Origin: Breviolum minutum Mf 1.05b.01
Lineage: Eukaryota; Sar; Dinophyceae; Suessiales; Symbiodiniaceae
Direction: 5' to 3'
Length of the DNA: 64,000 nt
Assembly (NCBI GenBank): GCA_000507305.1
Contig: DF239114.1
Location: 64,560-128,559, forward strand
In this document: piece by piece, positions 34,020-46,275 of the stretch
How positions within the stretch are numbered: the stretch's first letter is position 1
Layout: every line of letters starts with the position of its first letter
The notes under the pieces: model-generated
Database searches by the model: none
What the model was told of the DNA's origin: nothing
The model's input: the letters and a program-made list of their open reading frames with translations, nothing else
Translations under genes and position numbers: made by a program

Positions 34020-35160
34020 TATATAGATTTAAAAATATATCATCACATATGATATCATGTATATTCATTAATTAATGATATGATCATAGATGTGGATAAT
34101 GAGTGTGTTATCCAAACACTTTCTGAAGGAAAAACATACACCTATATAAAGCCAGTAATTGGTTTATATGACAACTAGGATTATTGAGTCAACCTGAATT
34201 GGGTGACTCTGTCGATGTACCACCAGGATCCCGCCAATACCACTCCGTCAATTGATGCAATGTTTGGTTGTTGTCCGAATAAAAGGTAACCACATGTTTT
34301 GTTGAGGTTTCCCTTAGAGATTCACCACATTTAGTACATGAGGTCGGCTGAGGTCATTATCCTGGTTGTGTCTCGTACTCCGTTGGGGGACTGGGGCGGT
34401 ATCCCAAAAAAAAACAATGAACCCCCACTTTCATTGCCATATTTCACGCGACAAGGAAATGCCAAAATTTCATCTATGAATAAAACAATCCCACTCATCA
34501 AGAAGCTGTTCCTCCAGCATGCGAATTTCCATTTCCAGCTGCTGCTCCTGTGACTTTTCAATGAACTCACTGACACATTTTTTGATTCCACTCCAAGAAC
34601 CTATCATCAGCATTTCAATCATCTCCTACAGGTCACTTCATAGGATACTTATAGATGTGCCTGTTCCATGCTGTGCTTTATGGTGTCTCAACTTTCAGTT
34701 GAAACGAAAAAACAACTGCCAGTAAGTTCCAATTCGCTGTTCGGCAGTCTCTCTTGACGCCAGCCCGCCTGTCGTTCTACAGATTATGCACGAAAGGCTC
34801 GTCTCTGTAAAACATTGTGAGATTTTATCACCATTTTTGGGGGCACATTGGTTCATGGTTCATGGTTGACATTCAATTTTCATCTCCCTTGCAATGACCT
34901 AGATGGGCTCGGAATATCCATTCTGTAGGTGCAAACGGACTGTCCCCAAAAAACTCTCTAGACTTGACGTTAAATCCCATGCAGTAAATGACATTCCAGT
35001 AAACTCCAGCATCATCAACCTACTGCAAGACAATTTGCAACATGGATGAGGCAATCTCAACTTCCTGCATTTGGTAAGAGTTCAAAAGTTCAAATGTTAA
35101 GGACAAGAAATTCATGTTCATATATTTGCACTTCAAAAAACCCAGGCCATATATATATAT
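34020..35160. other. No supported exon
   Basis: AT-rich. Opposed open frames at 34.33-34.6 kb lack splice sites. Confidence 0.4.
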
Positions 35161-35161
35161 N
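35161..35161. other. Assembly gap (single N) in (TA)n
   Basis: An undefined base within a TA run, directly before the tandem array. Confidence 0.98.
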
Positions 35162-35179
35162 TACTTTTTATTTCTAAAA

Positions 35180-36245
35180 GTCCGGTCATAAAAAAAAGGA
35201 AACTTGTCCTATATGTATCAGATGAAATTTTCTAAGTAGTCCGTTCATTGAAGAACAGTTTGTGATTTATTCTTCTTAATAAACATTCTTCCTGATAATC
35301 CACTTTCTTTCTAAGTAACATCTTTTTCTTGAAGGAGAGACCCCATCTTATTGCTTCTGTTCATATTGTAGAAGATGTCTTGTTTTACAGAGAGCATGTT
35401 TGTTCATATTGAAGATTCTTCCCTAGAAGCTACTTCCCTCTGAAGAACACTTTATATCTGTTTTCTGAAAAATGTTCTTCCTGATAATTCCCTTTTCCTT
35501 GTAGAAAAAATCCAGTTTTACGGAGAGCATGTTTGTTCATACTGAAGATTCTTCCTTAGAAGCTACTTCCCTTTGAAAAAGTCCGGTCTTCAAAGAAAGA
35601 AGGCTACTTCCCTTTGAAAAAGTCCAGTCTTCAAAGAAAGAAAACTTTTCCTATATGCACCAACTGAGCTTTTGCAAGTAGCCCCTTCTTTGAAGAACAA
35701 TTTATATGTAGTTTATCAAAAAGGCCACTTCCCTTTGAAAAAGTCCGGTCTTCAAAGAAAGAAGGCTACTTCCCTTTGAAAAAGTCCAGTCTTCAAAGAA
35801 AGAAAACTTTTCCTATATGTACCAACTGAGCTTTTGCAAGTAGCCCCTTCTTTGAAGAACAATTTATATGTAATTTATCAAGAAGGCCACTTCCCTTTGA
35901 AAAAGTCCGGTCTTGAAAGAAAGAAAACTTTTCCTATATGTACCAGCTGAGCTTTTCTAAGTAGTCCTTGCTTTGAAGCACAATTTATAATTTATCATTC
36001 TTCAAAAACATTCTTCCTGATAATCCACTGTCTTTCTAAGTAGCATTTCTTTTTTGGAAGAGAGCCACCACCTTACCAGTTCTGTTCATATAATTCCGTC
36101 TTTCTTTTGGAACAAGTTCTGTTTTACAGGGAGCCTGTTTGTTCACATTGAAGATTCTTTCTTAGAAGCTACTTCCCTGTGAAAAAGTCCGGTCTTCAAA
36201 GAAAGAAGGCTACTTCCCTTTGAAAAGTCCAGTCTTCAAAGAAAA
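35180..36245. repeat. Complex tandem array
   Basis: Seven copies of ACTTCCCTTTGAAAAAGTCC (with variants) alternate with TTCAAAGAAAGAA, TGAAGATTCTTCC, CTTTTCCTATATG and TTTGAAGAACAATTTAT blocks. Larger units recur about every 160 bases between 35565 and 35900. No open reading frame of note. Confidence 0.9.
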
Positions 36246-36389
36246 AAGTTCAAAATACATTGCCGGAATTATTTTGGGGAAAGCCGTTTTCTTGGGAAAA
36301 AGTGGACACCAAAGGCCGCTAATGGAAGTGTGTTTTTCAAAAGTATTTCCCAAGTAACCGTGAACTCATCAGAGACTCCCAAAACCAAA

Positions 36390-36700
36390 AGCCGGAACTA
36401 GAAACAAGAAGACCGACTCATCAGAGACCCCCAAACCAAAACCAAAAAAAACAAAACCCAAAAAACCAAAGAAAATTGACTCATCAGAGACCCCCGAACC
36501 AAAATCAAAACCAAAAAAATAACGAAAATTGACTCATCAGAGACCCCCGAACCAAAACACTTCGTCACGAGTCAATTTTCTTTGTTTTTTTTTGGTTTTT
36601 GGTTTTGGTTTTGGCTTGGGGGTCTCTGATGAGTCAATTTTCTTTGTTTTTTTGGTTTTGTTTTTTTGGTTGTGGTTTTGGTTTTTTGGTTTTGTTGGGA
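36390..36700. repeat. Long imperfect palindrome
   Basis: Repeated GACTCATCAGAGACCCCC plus A/C-rich (AACCAAAA)n on the left; the complement (GGGGGTCTCTGATGAGTC plus TTTTGGTTTTGG) on the right. The centre is near 36565. It can form a hairpin of about 150 bases per arm. Confidence 0.85.
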
Positions 36701-36899
36701 AAGCTTTGCAGATCAGATGCATTGTGAGAGGGGTTGTCCAGAAGATATGTATTGTGATAGATGTTTTTAAGCAGACAAGTGGCAAATGAGATTCTTTGGC
36801 GGGGGGTTCTACGGGGGGGGGGTGAGCATATATATATATATATCCTGTCAAATTGTTCTCCGCTTACTTTTTTCAAGGTCGTGTCCATATTTCACAGAA

Positions 36900-38340
36900 G
36901 TCTGGTAAAACTGCAAATCATTTTCACCTGACATCACCTGCGCCGCAATCCTTAAATCTCGGATTTTAAAAAGGCTGACATAATTTCATGATGACCAGTT
37001 TGGCAAAAATACGACTTCAAGCATTTTTAGAATCAATCCATGATACAAAACTCGCCAAGCGTTTTACAAATACCTATGAACCCCTAAGGATCTTTCGGGT
37101 CCGTCACGATGGAAGCATTCCATTGAAGTTGCTAGACTTCACAGCCGTCCTGCTCGTAGGTCAGTGATGACAAACCATCACCATCAGCACTGCTGAAGTC
37201 TGACATGTTTTCCGGCGGCAGAGATCACTGGCAATGTTTGAGTCTTATTCTGTGGCTGTCAAAAGCATCTTCAGGATGAATATAGTTCAACAGGGATGAT
37301 TTGGATGATTTACTTTAGTCATGGAGAAAAAACCGTGCAAATTTGAGCGAGATTTATTTTGGTTGCTCAACTGGAAGGATTTTTCACATATGTCGCCTAC
37401 ACCATTGAGAATCATGAGGTAATCCCCTCACAATGAAGAAAATACTGGACATACAGTAGTTGAATTTACCACAAATTCATAGAAATTCGCAATGAAAACA
37501 TGATTCTCAGAGAAGTGTATATGTAAATGTAAAAATATACATGTGATTAAATGTGTGTCTGTGCCAAAAAAATATAAATATTAATATACGTATAATGGGT
37601 TTGGTGCGTTTTCCTGGGCAATTAATAGCATGTTCCAAACGTTTTCCATCCCCTCACCTGAAGGAACCACAAAACCTCGATGAGCTTCCACAGGTTCAAT
37701 GCCTCAGAACATTGATCCGGCCATCCAAACTGCTAGATGTTGGCATTTTACATATATTTCTGCAAAATTTGAAAAGGGGTCAAGATGTGTATATGACAAA
37801 TAGTTGGACATATATATATATATATAAATATATATACATATCTATCTATTGGAGTTACATAGTTTGTTTAGATCCACAAAAAGGTTCAGAAATAAAGATA
37901 CGATGTGGCACGTACTGGAATAGTTTCTGTACTGTATGATGATGGCTTAGTGGTGAGCGGCGAGCATTTGATCAAACAAATAACAAATCCTGAAAGTAAA
38001 AGCAGCTTTCAAACTAAAGGCCGTTGATGCTTGATTGACAAACTGGGAATGTCCCCAATTGGCAATCACGGCTAACATATGCTCTTCCTCCGGCTTTTGG
38101 ATATCACCCCTTGAATGTGTTGGAAATTGCGTGGCCTTTTGAAATGGAAAAAAACACACCCACACATTAGGCTTTAATGATGAACATCCATTCGAAACCA
38201 GAATTATGATATCTATAAATATATTTACATGATATTTACATGCATGAATATCGGTGCATATACTGAATTTACTACAAAATTCCTCAGAATGAAATAGATA
38301 CCTATAACATCCCATGCCTATGCATCCTATACTTTTTTAA
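36900..38340. other. No supported exon
   Basis: AT-rich with (TA)n at about 37808; no splice-bounded frame. Confidence 0.4.
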
Positions 38341-38349
38341 GGTTGCCCG

Positions 38350-38470
38350 TCATTGACTCCTCACCGTCGAGTCAGACCTGCCTTTGGGTGGTTGTAGACT
38401 TTGCCCTTTCCATCTGGAGCTAACTGTGGCGCGGCTCATCGCACGGTCACGTGTAAGGATGACACGGCTG
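38350..38470 (-). CDS. Terminal exon, basic tail
   Basis: The acceptor TTTTGTGTTCCCAG|C opens a frame reading SRVILTRDRAMSRATVSSRW, ending KGRSDSTVRSQ and a stop. Unknown function. Confidence 0.55.
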
Positions 38471-38521
38471 CTGGGAACACAAAACAGATCGTAAAGGCAA
38501 TGGCAACCCATAAACTCTGAG

Positions 38522-38608
38522 ATGATTGGGATTTTATTTCTTCGTGTTATCCTGATTGTTGCTGTTCTCATCTGTTTCCTGTTGTTGTTTCCTGTTTTCT
38601 TGGGAAGA
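38522..38608 (+). CDS. Candidate hydrophobic first exon
   Basis: Starts MIGILFLRVILIVAVLICFL and ends at GTGAG|GTAACT. The frame could be a signal or anchor sequence. It faces away from the minus-strand exon at 38350, leaving only about 50 bases between them. Confidence 0.35.
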
Positions 38609-38839
38609 TTTTTTTGTGAGGTAACTATCGTGTTGGATCTTTTGGTGCCACATATGGCAACCAGTCAAATTTGCCAAGATGGTGTTCCAGCAACGCCCAC
38701 TAAACAACCACTGAGAATCCGGGTTGCTTCACCAAACATGTACTGGTGGCATTCATCTCTGAATACAACATCTACAGACCCTGGTTGTTAAAAAAAAACG
38801 CCAACATTAGGCTTTCAAGCAATGGCAGGAAAAACGCAA

Positions 38840-38985
38840 GTAATTGATCTGGGATTAATTTTGATGTTGCGGATGTTCTTTCCAAGGTGATTATCTTCCC
38901 TTCCAGAACCTTTGACAATGCCCGCCTGGTGGTGGCATGTTGCCTGACCAGGACGCATGGACACGTGGGCGAATACCTGGGCGTC
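38840..38985 (-). CDS. Candidate exon
   Basis: Open minus frame reading VLVRQHATTRRALSKVLEGK, then IITLERTSATSKL. Probably the same gene as 38350-38470; borders not fixed. Confidence 0.4.
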
Positions 38986-39132
38986 ACGTGAGACCCTATG
39001 ACACTATGGCATTCAGAAAGGGAGTGTGCTGTTTTTGTTATCTTTTTGTGGTGGCAGGTGACCAGGTGGTGTCTGTATTAAACTCTTGGGGTGCACATTG
39101 CTGATGGTCGCATCATCTAGCTATTTAGTAGC

Positions 39133-39310
39133 TTAAATTCCCAGAAGTGATGATGCGCGATAAACCTTCAACCATCGCATTATATACCGGTGTGTTGGAA
39201 GTCTAGCATTCTCTTTCAAATCGCTAGTTGGGTCGTCTCGACCAGCACCCCATCTGAACTCCGTTTCTTTAAGCAAAGACACAAACACCCCCACAGCAGC
39301 GAACACACTT
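39133..39310 (-). CDS. Candidate exon
   Basis: Open minus frame reading SLLKETEFRWGAGRDDPTSD, then KENARLPTHRYIMRWLKVYR. Good charge pattern, no clear splice sites. Confidence 0.4.
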
Positions 39311-39707
39311 GAGACACAACATCTTTGAAAGGACATGATAAACATCATTGAATGATTTTGATGTATTTTTCAATGATTCAATATCTAAGGACATGGTATC
39401 TGACATGGCAAAAGTACACAATCTGATGTTCAACAAACAACCAGGTCCCACCTGGCATGCCGCGTGGGAGTGGCTCAGTTCCTGCGCCACAGGTAAAACC
39501 TACATGGCTTCATACGATATCTATCAGGCAATAGGAAACAAACATGTTAACATCTTACTTGAATTAACCTTACCGTATGGGTATCCAAATAAATTATATA
39601 TCAGTTCATCGCATGCAAAGATGTTTGTTCATAATCATTGATTTTTGAATTCGTTGAATGGAAAGTGCATTTAGTTTGAAAGTATGATATGATACCTTCT
39701 TAATTAT

Positions 39708-40262
39708 ATGTCTTCCTTTCTTGGCAACAACATTTACGACTCCAAAAAAAAAGGCCGCGAACACAGGGGAAATTGTCCAAAATCATCCTCGAATTTCAAG
39801 TGTGTATTGGCCTCAATTCGTTTAAAACATCATCAACTAAGCACTTGTAGATCTTGTAGTGACTATATAAAGTGGATGAATCGGTTTGACAAACAGGTGC
39901 CGTTTTTTTGGGGGGCATTTTTGATTGTACAAAGTGAGAAATGTTTTCAGTCACTGCCAAGGCTTTGTTGCCTCCAGGACCACGTAGGACTGGAAGATGC
40001 CCTGCAGAACTTGGTAAGTCCTTGGCTTGGTGCAGAAAATCAAACAAAAAAGGGTCGTCCAAGGCCCTCCAACAAGAAAACGCCAGGTGGATGCCTCCTT
40101 GTGTCACGAACTCCCAATTTCATTCTTTCAAAGATCTTTGACATCCTCGGGGCTCCTCATCAAAATTCCTACCACGTCGTTAAAGTCCCAGTCCTGCTGG
40201 TAGATCGCTATAGTCTCCGTGGCCAACAAAGGATCCAAATCTCAGCATTCAACGGGAAGTGA
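39708..40262. CDS. Exon-like block, both strands open
   Basis: The plus strand carries the longest open frame in the window (184 codons), ending YHVVKVPVLLVDRYSLRGQQ. On minus, DPLLATETIAIYQQDWDFND and VLQGIFQSYVVLEATKPW read well, and the latter resembles KVLQGIMDP at 40.8 kb. Splice-like signals on both strands flank 39951-40013. I favour minus, in line with neighbouring exons. Confidence 0.35.
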
Positions 40263-40774
40263 TGCGACCGAATCTTTGCATAAGGCAACCCTGAAACATG
40301 TTGCACATGATGAAATTAAACTTAAAAATGGTATGTATACTTGATTCATTGTAGATCTGATTCTTTATACAGTTACTTGTACCTCTTATGCTTACATGAG
40401 TCTTCATCATGCGGTTGATATACTGTACAAACCTTGAAATGTTGTGGATCTGGAAATTATTCGCCACCAAGCTATGAATCTGACAAAAAAAGTAATTTTC
40501 CGATTTTTCTTGGGATTCCCCTTCCACTATTTACCATGATTGGCTCACTCTCTAAAATGCATCCAGCAAAATCCACACTCAGCACAGGCACCCCAAAGGT
40601 CCGCAAATCAATAAAAGGATCAAAACCGTGAATAAAAAAGGTGCTAATGAGGTATGCATTCAACATATCCTTCCATTTGTTGCACTCTCATTTCACTCAC
40701 TTCTAGGGGTTTTCCGACTGTTTCCCATTGTTCTTCCCTATGTCAAAATATATTGAAGCAACATGGATTCCTTA

Positions 40775-40968
40775 CCAACCTGGAAGGGTCCATGATGCCC
40801 TGTAGAACCTTCAAGATTGGCCTGGCCTTGTGGTGTTGCCCGTGGCATGGCGCCAGCTCCGGTGTCGGTACATGCTGGTGGTTGTGGCCACATGGCGGTC
40901 GACGGGTGTGCAACAGTAACTTCAAAGATGGAAATGGAAACATCCTTTCCCGAGTCAATGGCTTTCAT
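40775..40968 (-). CDS. Candidate exon
   Basis: Open minus frame reading AIDSGKDVSISIFEVTVAHP, then STAMWPQPPACTDTGAGAMP, to CTTCCAG|GTTGGT. Another minus frame reads PILKVLQGIMDPS, similar to the block at 40 kb, so the reading frame is unsettled. Confidence 0.4.
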
Positions 40969-41363
40969 ATTTGAAACTTTGATATATCACGATGGATTCA
41001 TCTTGACATCTGTTTTTTTGCAAATGCTTCGCAAGGGTTTTTCTTGAAGGAAGTTTCAGTCATGATGGAACGACCAAAGCTGGTTCCTGAAAGCTTGATA
41101 TGGTGGACCTGTAGCAAACCCTGACCCTGTTTTCCACAAGTCTGGTGATCCCTTGGGAAATGTGGCTTCTGACAGCACTAGAGGCCCGCATTACAACCTA
41201 CATCCCAAGAATCTCATGATCTAACAGTTGATCTTTGAAGCATTCCCTATATAGTCACGGATAACAAGTGCTCTACATATTGCATCTCCAAACCAAAAAT
41301 CAGCACTATCAGCAATTAAATGCACATACAAACGTATATACATGTAATTGTAAATGTATATAT

Positions 41364-41464
41364 AGGGGTTTCCTAAAATGGTGGTACCCAACAACAATGG
41401 GTTTTCCTACTAAAAATGATCATTTTGGGGTGTTTTGGGGGTACCACCATTTAAGGAAACACCG
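41364..41464. repeat. Repeat family B, copy 2
   Basis: The left end GGGGTTTCCTAAAATGGTGG and the inverted right end (complement CGGTGTTTCCTTAAATGGTG) enclose about 55 bases. Closely related ends to copy 1 at 20491; inner sequence diverged. Confidence 0.85.
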
Positions 41465-42528
41465 ATATAGTATATACACATTGCGGAGAGAAAATGGGAT
41501 ATCATTCACTGTACTGATTCATAAAAAAATATCCAATACACTGGTGGGCCGTGACCCTGGAAGGTTTACCTGCTCCTTTCGCCGAGGTAACTCTCATATA
41601 TGAGATTCAGCTGGAGCCAGGAGCGGATTTCCCGTTGTTCTCCTAGCTTTGTTTGAGGCATTTTTCATCAAGCGGTTTTTGACATTAAAATGATTTCCCA
41701 GCAAATCAAGAGAAGCAGCATTCAAGAGACTTTCTGATAACCAATGTATAAACCTCAAGGCCTTGAAGGATTTGCGGGGAGTGACAAAGTATTTCCAACG
41801 TCCAAGATTTCAATGAGGAATTTCCGAATTTCCAAGCTGGTAGAGTTGGATGTTGGATAAGCGGGATGCTGATTTTCCCACAACATCTATGCTGCAACTC
41901 GAGCACAATCCCAAAATCCTACCTCATTAAGTGGGTATGATTGTTTATATTTGTAAGAAAGCAGTAAAAGGATGATTTCCAAACTCCAACATCATCAAAA
42001 AATCGAACAGAGTGAAATACATTTCGCAGGAGCTGGTGCTGCGTTGTGTTTGTCCATCAATGCTCATATGTATATAAAACCCTCCCTTTTTCAGCACAGC
42101 ATCTGGGGACAGGCGCACCAGACCTGATCGCAGGTTGGCGACCTGTCCAACGCGCTGGAAGTGATTTTTTTTGGTTTCTCTAGCCCATGGGAGTGGACGG
42201 TTGGATGATGAATTGATGGTTGGTATATAAGCATTTTAAAAAAACATGTTTTGATTGTTTTGATTCGTAGAGATGTTCCAAATAGAGATGACTGATAGTA
42301 TATACACATATGGAAATGCACATTGATATCATTGTTCGTCAAAAAAATAAACCCGTTGTTGAAATCCCAAGGTATCCCTGGCAGAACCGTACTCTAAACA
42401 CATCATCTTGTCGTCATCTATGGAGAGGTCACCCTGTATATGTCATTCTCCTGGCATGGTGGATAGTACTGCTAGTTCATACCTTTGAAACGCGATATCT
42501 TCCAACAAAGATACATCATACAATCATT

Positions 42529-42713
42529 TCACTGAGGTATGCTGGTATCCCACTGAACACTTTTGATTCCTAGGATTCCTCTTGCCCCCATGCCCCACGT
42601 CACCGTTTTTTTTTTCCCTCTCGATTCGCTATGACCACTCTCGCCAGCATCGGACCACATCTTTTGAAAGGCAGTCCCGACCTGGCTTCCTACACCGAAG
42701 AGTAGGTGGAAGA
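42529..42713 (-). CDS. Exon, unknown protein
   Basis: The acceptor GTTCCACCATCCAG|TC opens 61 codons. Reads LLFGVGSQVGTAFQKMWSDA, then GESGHSESRGKKKTVTWGMG and ILGIKSVQWDTSIPQ. A likely donor is CCTCA|GTGAAA. Gly/Lys-rich; family not recognised. Confidence 0.55.
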
Positions 42714-43088
42714 CTGGATGGTGGAACCACCCAGAAGTTGGAAGCATTGAGTATGATTTTTTCCACGGCTCAAATTGCGGGATATCCCAAATCAATAGAT
42801 GAAGATTCTTACTAAGTTACTATCATCATATGAGATTACATTCCTAATGGAAGGTATGTATGTTCCATCATTTCAAGAGAAAGTTCACATGACAAGATTT
42901 TGCAGATTTATTTGACTTTCATGTTCTTTCAAGCAGGTTCTGCGCGCGAGCTACCGTTAAACGGCCAAAAGAAACGGCCTCTCAGAAGCCTGCTTCCGGC
43001 AGGATACGAACCAATGCTGTAGCTTTTCCCTTCACTTTTTTCCTTGGCAGTTGCTGAGTGATTTATATATTTTATATAAACCCTCAGC

Positions 43089-43287
43089 TTAGATTGAATG
43101 ATGTGAAGCCAAGGTTTTGGGGAAAACGTGTTTCATCTTCACCCTTTCTGGATTTGCAAGAAATTTTGGTTTCAATTGCTCGCGGATAATACGGTATAGT
43201 ACCAACCCACCCACACCAAAACAAATGGATAGTAGCATCCCAGCAGTAACGTTTCGTGGAACCGGCTTCGGTAGACACAAACTTCTT
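43089..43287 (-). CDS. Terminal exon of a small single-span membrane protein
   Basis: After GTGACTCAG|A it reads RSLCLPKPVPRNVTAGMLLS, then the membrane span ICFGVGGLVLYRII, then a basic tail REQLKPKFLANPERVKMKHV ending at TAA. Joins the exon at 43391 in phase 2 (GG|A). The basic tail after one helix resembles small mitochondrial inner-membrane subunits, but this is only an impression. Confidence 0.72.
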
Positions 43288-43390
43288 CTGAGTCACGTCT
43301 GGAATGGCAAAACAAACGAAACTTAAGATATGAAGATTTAGATTCCATAGACATATCCATGCTAGTAGTATCCAGCACGTGGTAACGTAC

Positions 43391-43499
43391 CCGAACATAT
43401 ACCCAAACATCCGCCAAGTCTCTGTTGCATCTCCTGCACTTGATCTTTGCTCCCAAAGCCTCAGGTCTTGCAGTTTTTGGATGTCTTTCTTTGTGGAAA
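43391..43499 (-). CDS. Upstream exon of the small membrane protein
   Basis: Reads STKKDIQKLQDLRLWEQRSS, then GDATETWRMFGYMFG, to TTCGG|GTACGT. The 103-base GT-AG intron and matching phase tie it to 43089-43287. The acceptor CCGAAAG|TT is tentative. Confidence 0.65.
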
Positions 43500-43509
43500 C
43501 TTTCGGATG

Positions 43510-45500
43510 TTTATATAATATTAATATCCTTTCGATGTTTTTTTGTGCCCCATTTTACCAACTCCAAAGTGTTTCCAGTTCCTTGCTATATACAAATATA
43601 CCAAGGTTGGATCCACACCGTTGGTTTTTCCTTTGAGATCCTGACCCACCATGCCATGATCTGCCAAACATCCTAAGGCTAACAGCGCGGCCTGCAAAGC
43701 TTAAGGCTCATCAGTTCAGAAGAACAGCTTTTTCTTGAGAGAGTGGCAACTACTATGGAAAGCCGCATCAAGACCAAAACAAAAGCAATAGCTCACAATA
43801 CATTTATTCATTTATATGTATGTAACATCATACTATTTGTACAATTATTCATATTTCTACGACAAATATCCATATCTATATCAAAATCTATATCAAAAAA
43901 TAAATATGTGTAAACCACAACGTGCCCAAACTGTTCACGCGTCTCTATGTGCGATGTGGCAATGAGTTGAAGTTTTACAAACGTCTCAACATTTGGCACC
44001 TCGTTGGGCGCGGAACCTTCTGGGTGTGCTTCTAAAACCTTCGCGCAGCTGTCGCTTGAGGAGGTTGAGATGATTCAGCAGCTAAGGGTTTGATATGGCA
44101 ACAAATGTCCGAAATTAAAGAAAACATACAACACAACCACCGTTGAGTCCTCATAGATTTTTCACACCCTTTATGTTGAAGTAGTAATCCCAAAGCTGGA
44201 TGTTGAAGGCCTTCAGATTTTACTATTCAAAATTGATCATATGTTGTTGTTAAATCTCCAAGACCTCATTTCTCAAATCTAGCATCATATGAATGTTGTT
44301 GTCCAAACTGCTACAGAAGCAACATAGCAATTCAGTTTTGCAGTTGGGTGAAATTCAGCCCAAATTCCAGAAAGCTAAGGTCAGCTAAACATAAAAGTAG
44401 AAGGCTTAGGAATTTGGAACATGGCGGGCATCCCAAACTCATCTCTTGATAAAAAACAGTTGAAAACACCTGTGTCACAACTTTGAACGGAAGTTGAGAC
44501 ATTCAACCATAGCCTCATCACTAAAAAACACCAAAAAAACAACAACTACAATGCATACGGATCCTAACTGGCAACAGCCACCTGACAAATTCCCTCCAAG
44601 GAACCGCTTTTAGAGCATCGAAAGCTCCTTGCCTTAGAATCCCCGACACAAAAAAACCCAATCAGCGCAACGAAAACGGCCCAAAGCAAATGGAAAAGGA
44701 AGGGAACTTCAAAAATGGGTGCAAATATCACCATGAGCATGAAAGTTACCACAGTCATATTTTTATATTCTTTATGATAACCATCTGACAATCTGTTGGA
44801 TTTAAGTTTTTTTTTCACTATCCTTGGAAAATGTCGTAAGAAAACAACTACCTTCTCATCTGCACCGCATGAAAAGTCAATGGTGCAAGTCGCACTTAGT
44901 GAGTTCCTTACGAAACCGCCAGTTGTATATAGTCCTTAGTACTTGCCTAATTCACCTGTTAGCCAAACAGTAGTGAGATTTAGGGACTTCCCCCCCTATG
45001 ACATCTTTTGATGCCCTCCTGGTTCACCAGCCATCAGGGAAGCATGATCTAACAGTTCATCCTGCAGCTGGCCATGAACTCATGTACTGTATACTAAACA
45101 ACTTTTTGTTAGAGAGAGGTCAAAGAAGGTTGTTACAGTTTCCTCCTAAGCTCGAGTCCAGCCAATCTGTTTGGATGGGGTATCTCGTCAAATTCCATTG
45201 ATCCATTGGTGATTTGTTGAGAAAAAACATAGGATCAAACAAACACATTGAAGTTGAAACCATGCTCAAATGAACTAGCGCAATACCACCAACCGACATA
45301 GAAGAAGAAATCCAAATCAGTACTCTCAGGAGATTGGATATTCCACGACTTTTGATGGGGCTTAAACCTGCAACCACCATATCATCTTTCCATCCAAATT
45401 TCTCAAAAAAAAGAGGCAGGATTCAACCAAACAAAAAGCCAGTGTCAAAATTTTAGATGTCAACTGCCTTACTACAAAACACACAACAGGTGTTCAACTT
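43510..45500. other. No firm exon
   Basis: Hydrophobic minus frames at 44.56-44.82 kb (VPFLFHLLWAVFVALIGFF) and 45.12-45.38 kb could be membrane exons, but lack clear borders. Confidence 0.35.
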
Positions 45501-45503
45501 CAC

Positions 45504-45626
45504 CTGTCTGTCGAGGTGCTGAATAGCTGTTTGAGCCGCTGCAAAGCCACCTTCACGGCAAATACGCCATGTAGCTGTGCAGGCTTCAGTACATAAGTCT
45601 CGATGACCAGTGTGGCCCATGATAGC
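45504..45626 (-). CDS. Helical-repeat-like exon
   Basis: Exactly 41 codons between TCCCTTTAAG|GCT and CAG|GTGAAG, phase 0 both sides. Reads AIMGHTGHRDLCTEACTATW, then RICREGGFAAAQTAIQHLDR. The pattern (a helix ending in TxxW-I/C, then EGGFAAAQ) is like one armadillo/HEAT repeat. This is a resemblance, not a proven assignment. Confidence 0.65.
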
Positions 45627-46059
45627 CTTAAAGGGAGACAAAACGACTTGGAATGATTGGCTTGTTCTTGGAGGGTGCCTCTTCTTGGGAATGACCTCTC
45701 GCCAAAAAAATGCCAACCCCCACGGCGACCAAGAAGGACAGAAAAGGTGCAAGTAAGACTGACTTCTATAACAATGAATCGAGATCACGAAGCTAAAGTG
45801 AAAGTTATAATCCAAACTGACAACCAAATCATCACATATTAGGCTGAACCGGTCCAACTAAAATGTGCAGCTGAAATTGGAAAGTTGCCAACAACCAATC
45901 AAGTTGCCCATTTCAAAAGCACCTTATCTAGGGTCTGGATTAAAAAATGCTGTCATACTTCACAACATCCCATCATTAAGACGCCTTTTCTTTGACATAT
46001 ATATATATATGTATATATATAGTTCCCGCGGTTTTTTGATTTGGGCTGAACATAAGTAA

Positions 46060-46137
46060 TCTCAACACGAATTGATCTGACGGGAATGGGAAAGCTGTCA
46101 CTCATGGTCTGGAAACCAAGGATGGTCCTCCGGTTCA
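46060..46137 (-). CDS. Candidate exon
   Basis: Open minus frame after TTTTCGAG|GTG, reading VVFRMNRRTILGFQTMSDSF, then PIPVRSIRVEIT. It joins in phase 0 to one reading of the exon at 46276. Confidence 0.45.
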
Positions 46138-46275
46138 TCCGGAACACCACCTCGAAAACATGATATTCAATACAAAACGGACCATAATCATTTCCTTTAG
46201 TGTGCTCGGTTCAACTAAAAGTTTTACTATATGTTTTATGCAAGTATTCAACTGACCAAAGGATATGAATGTACT

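Noticed and set aside
36529..36888. Opposed open frames of 80-100 codons
   Set aside because: They fall in the A/C- and G/T-rich palindrome; low stop density is due to composition.
42950..43030. tRNA-like GGTTCGTATCC on the minus strand near 43000
   Set aside because: It resembles a B box, but no A box, cloverleaf or anticodon arm could be placed around it.
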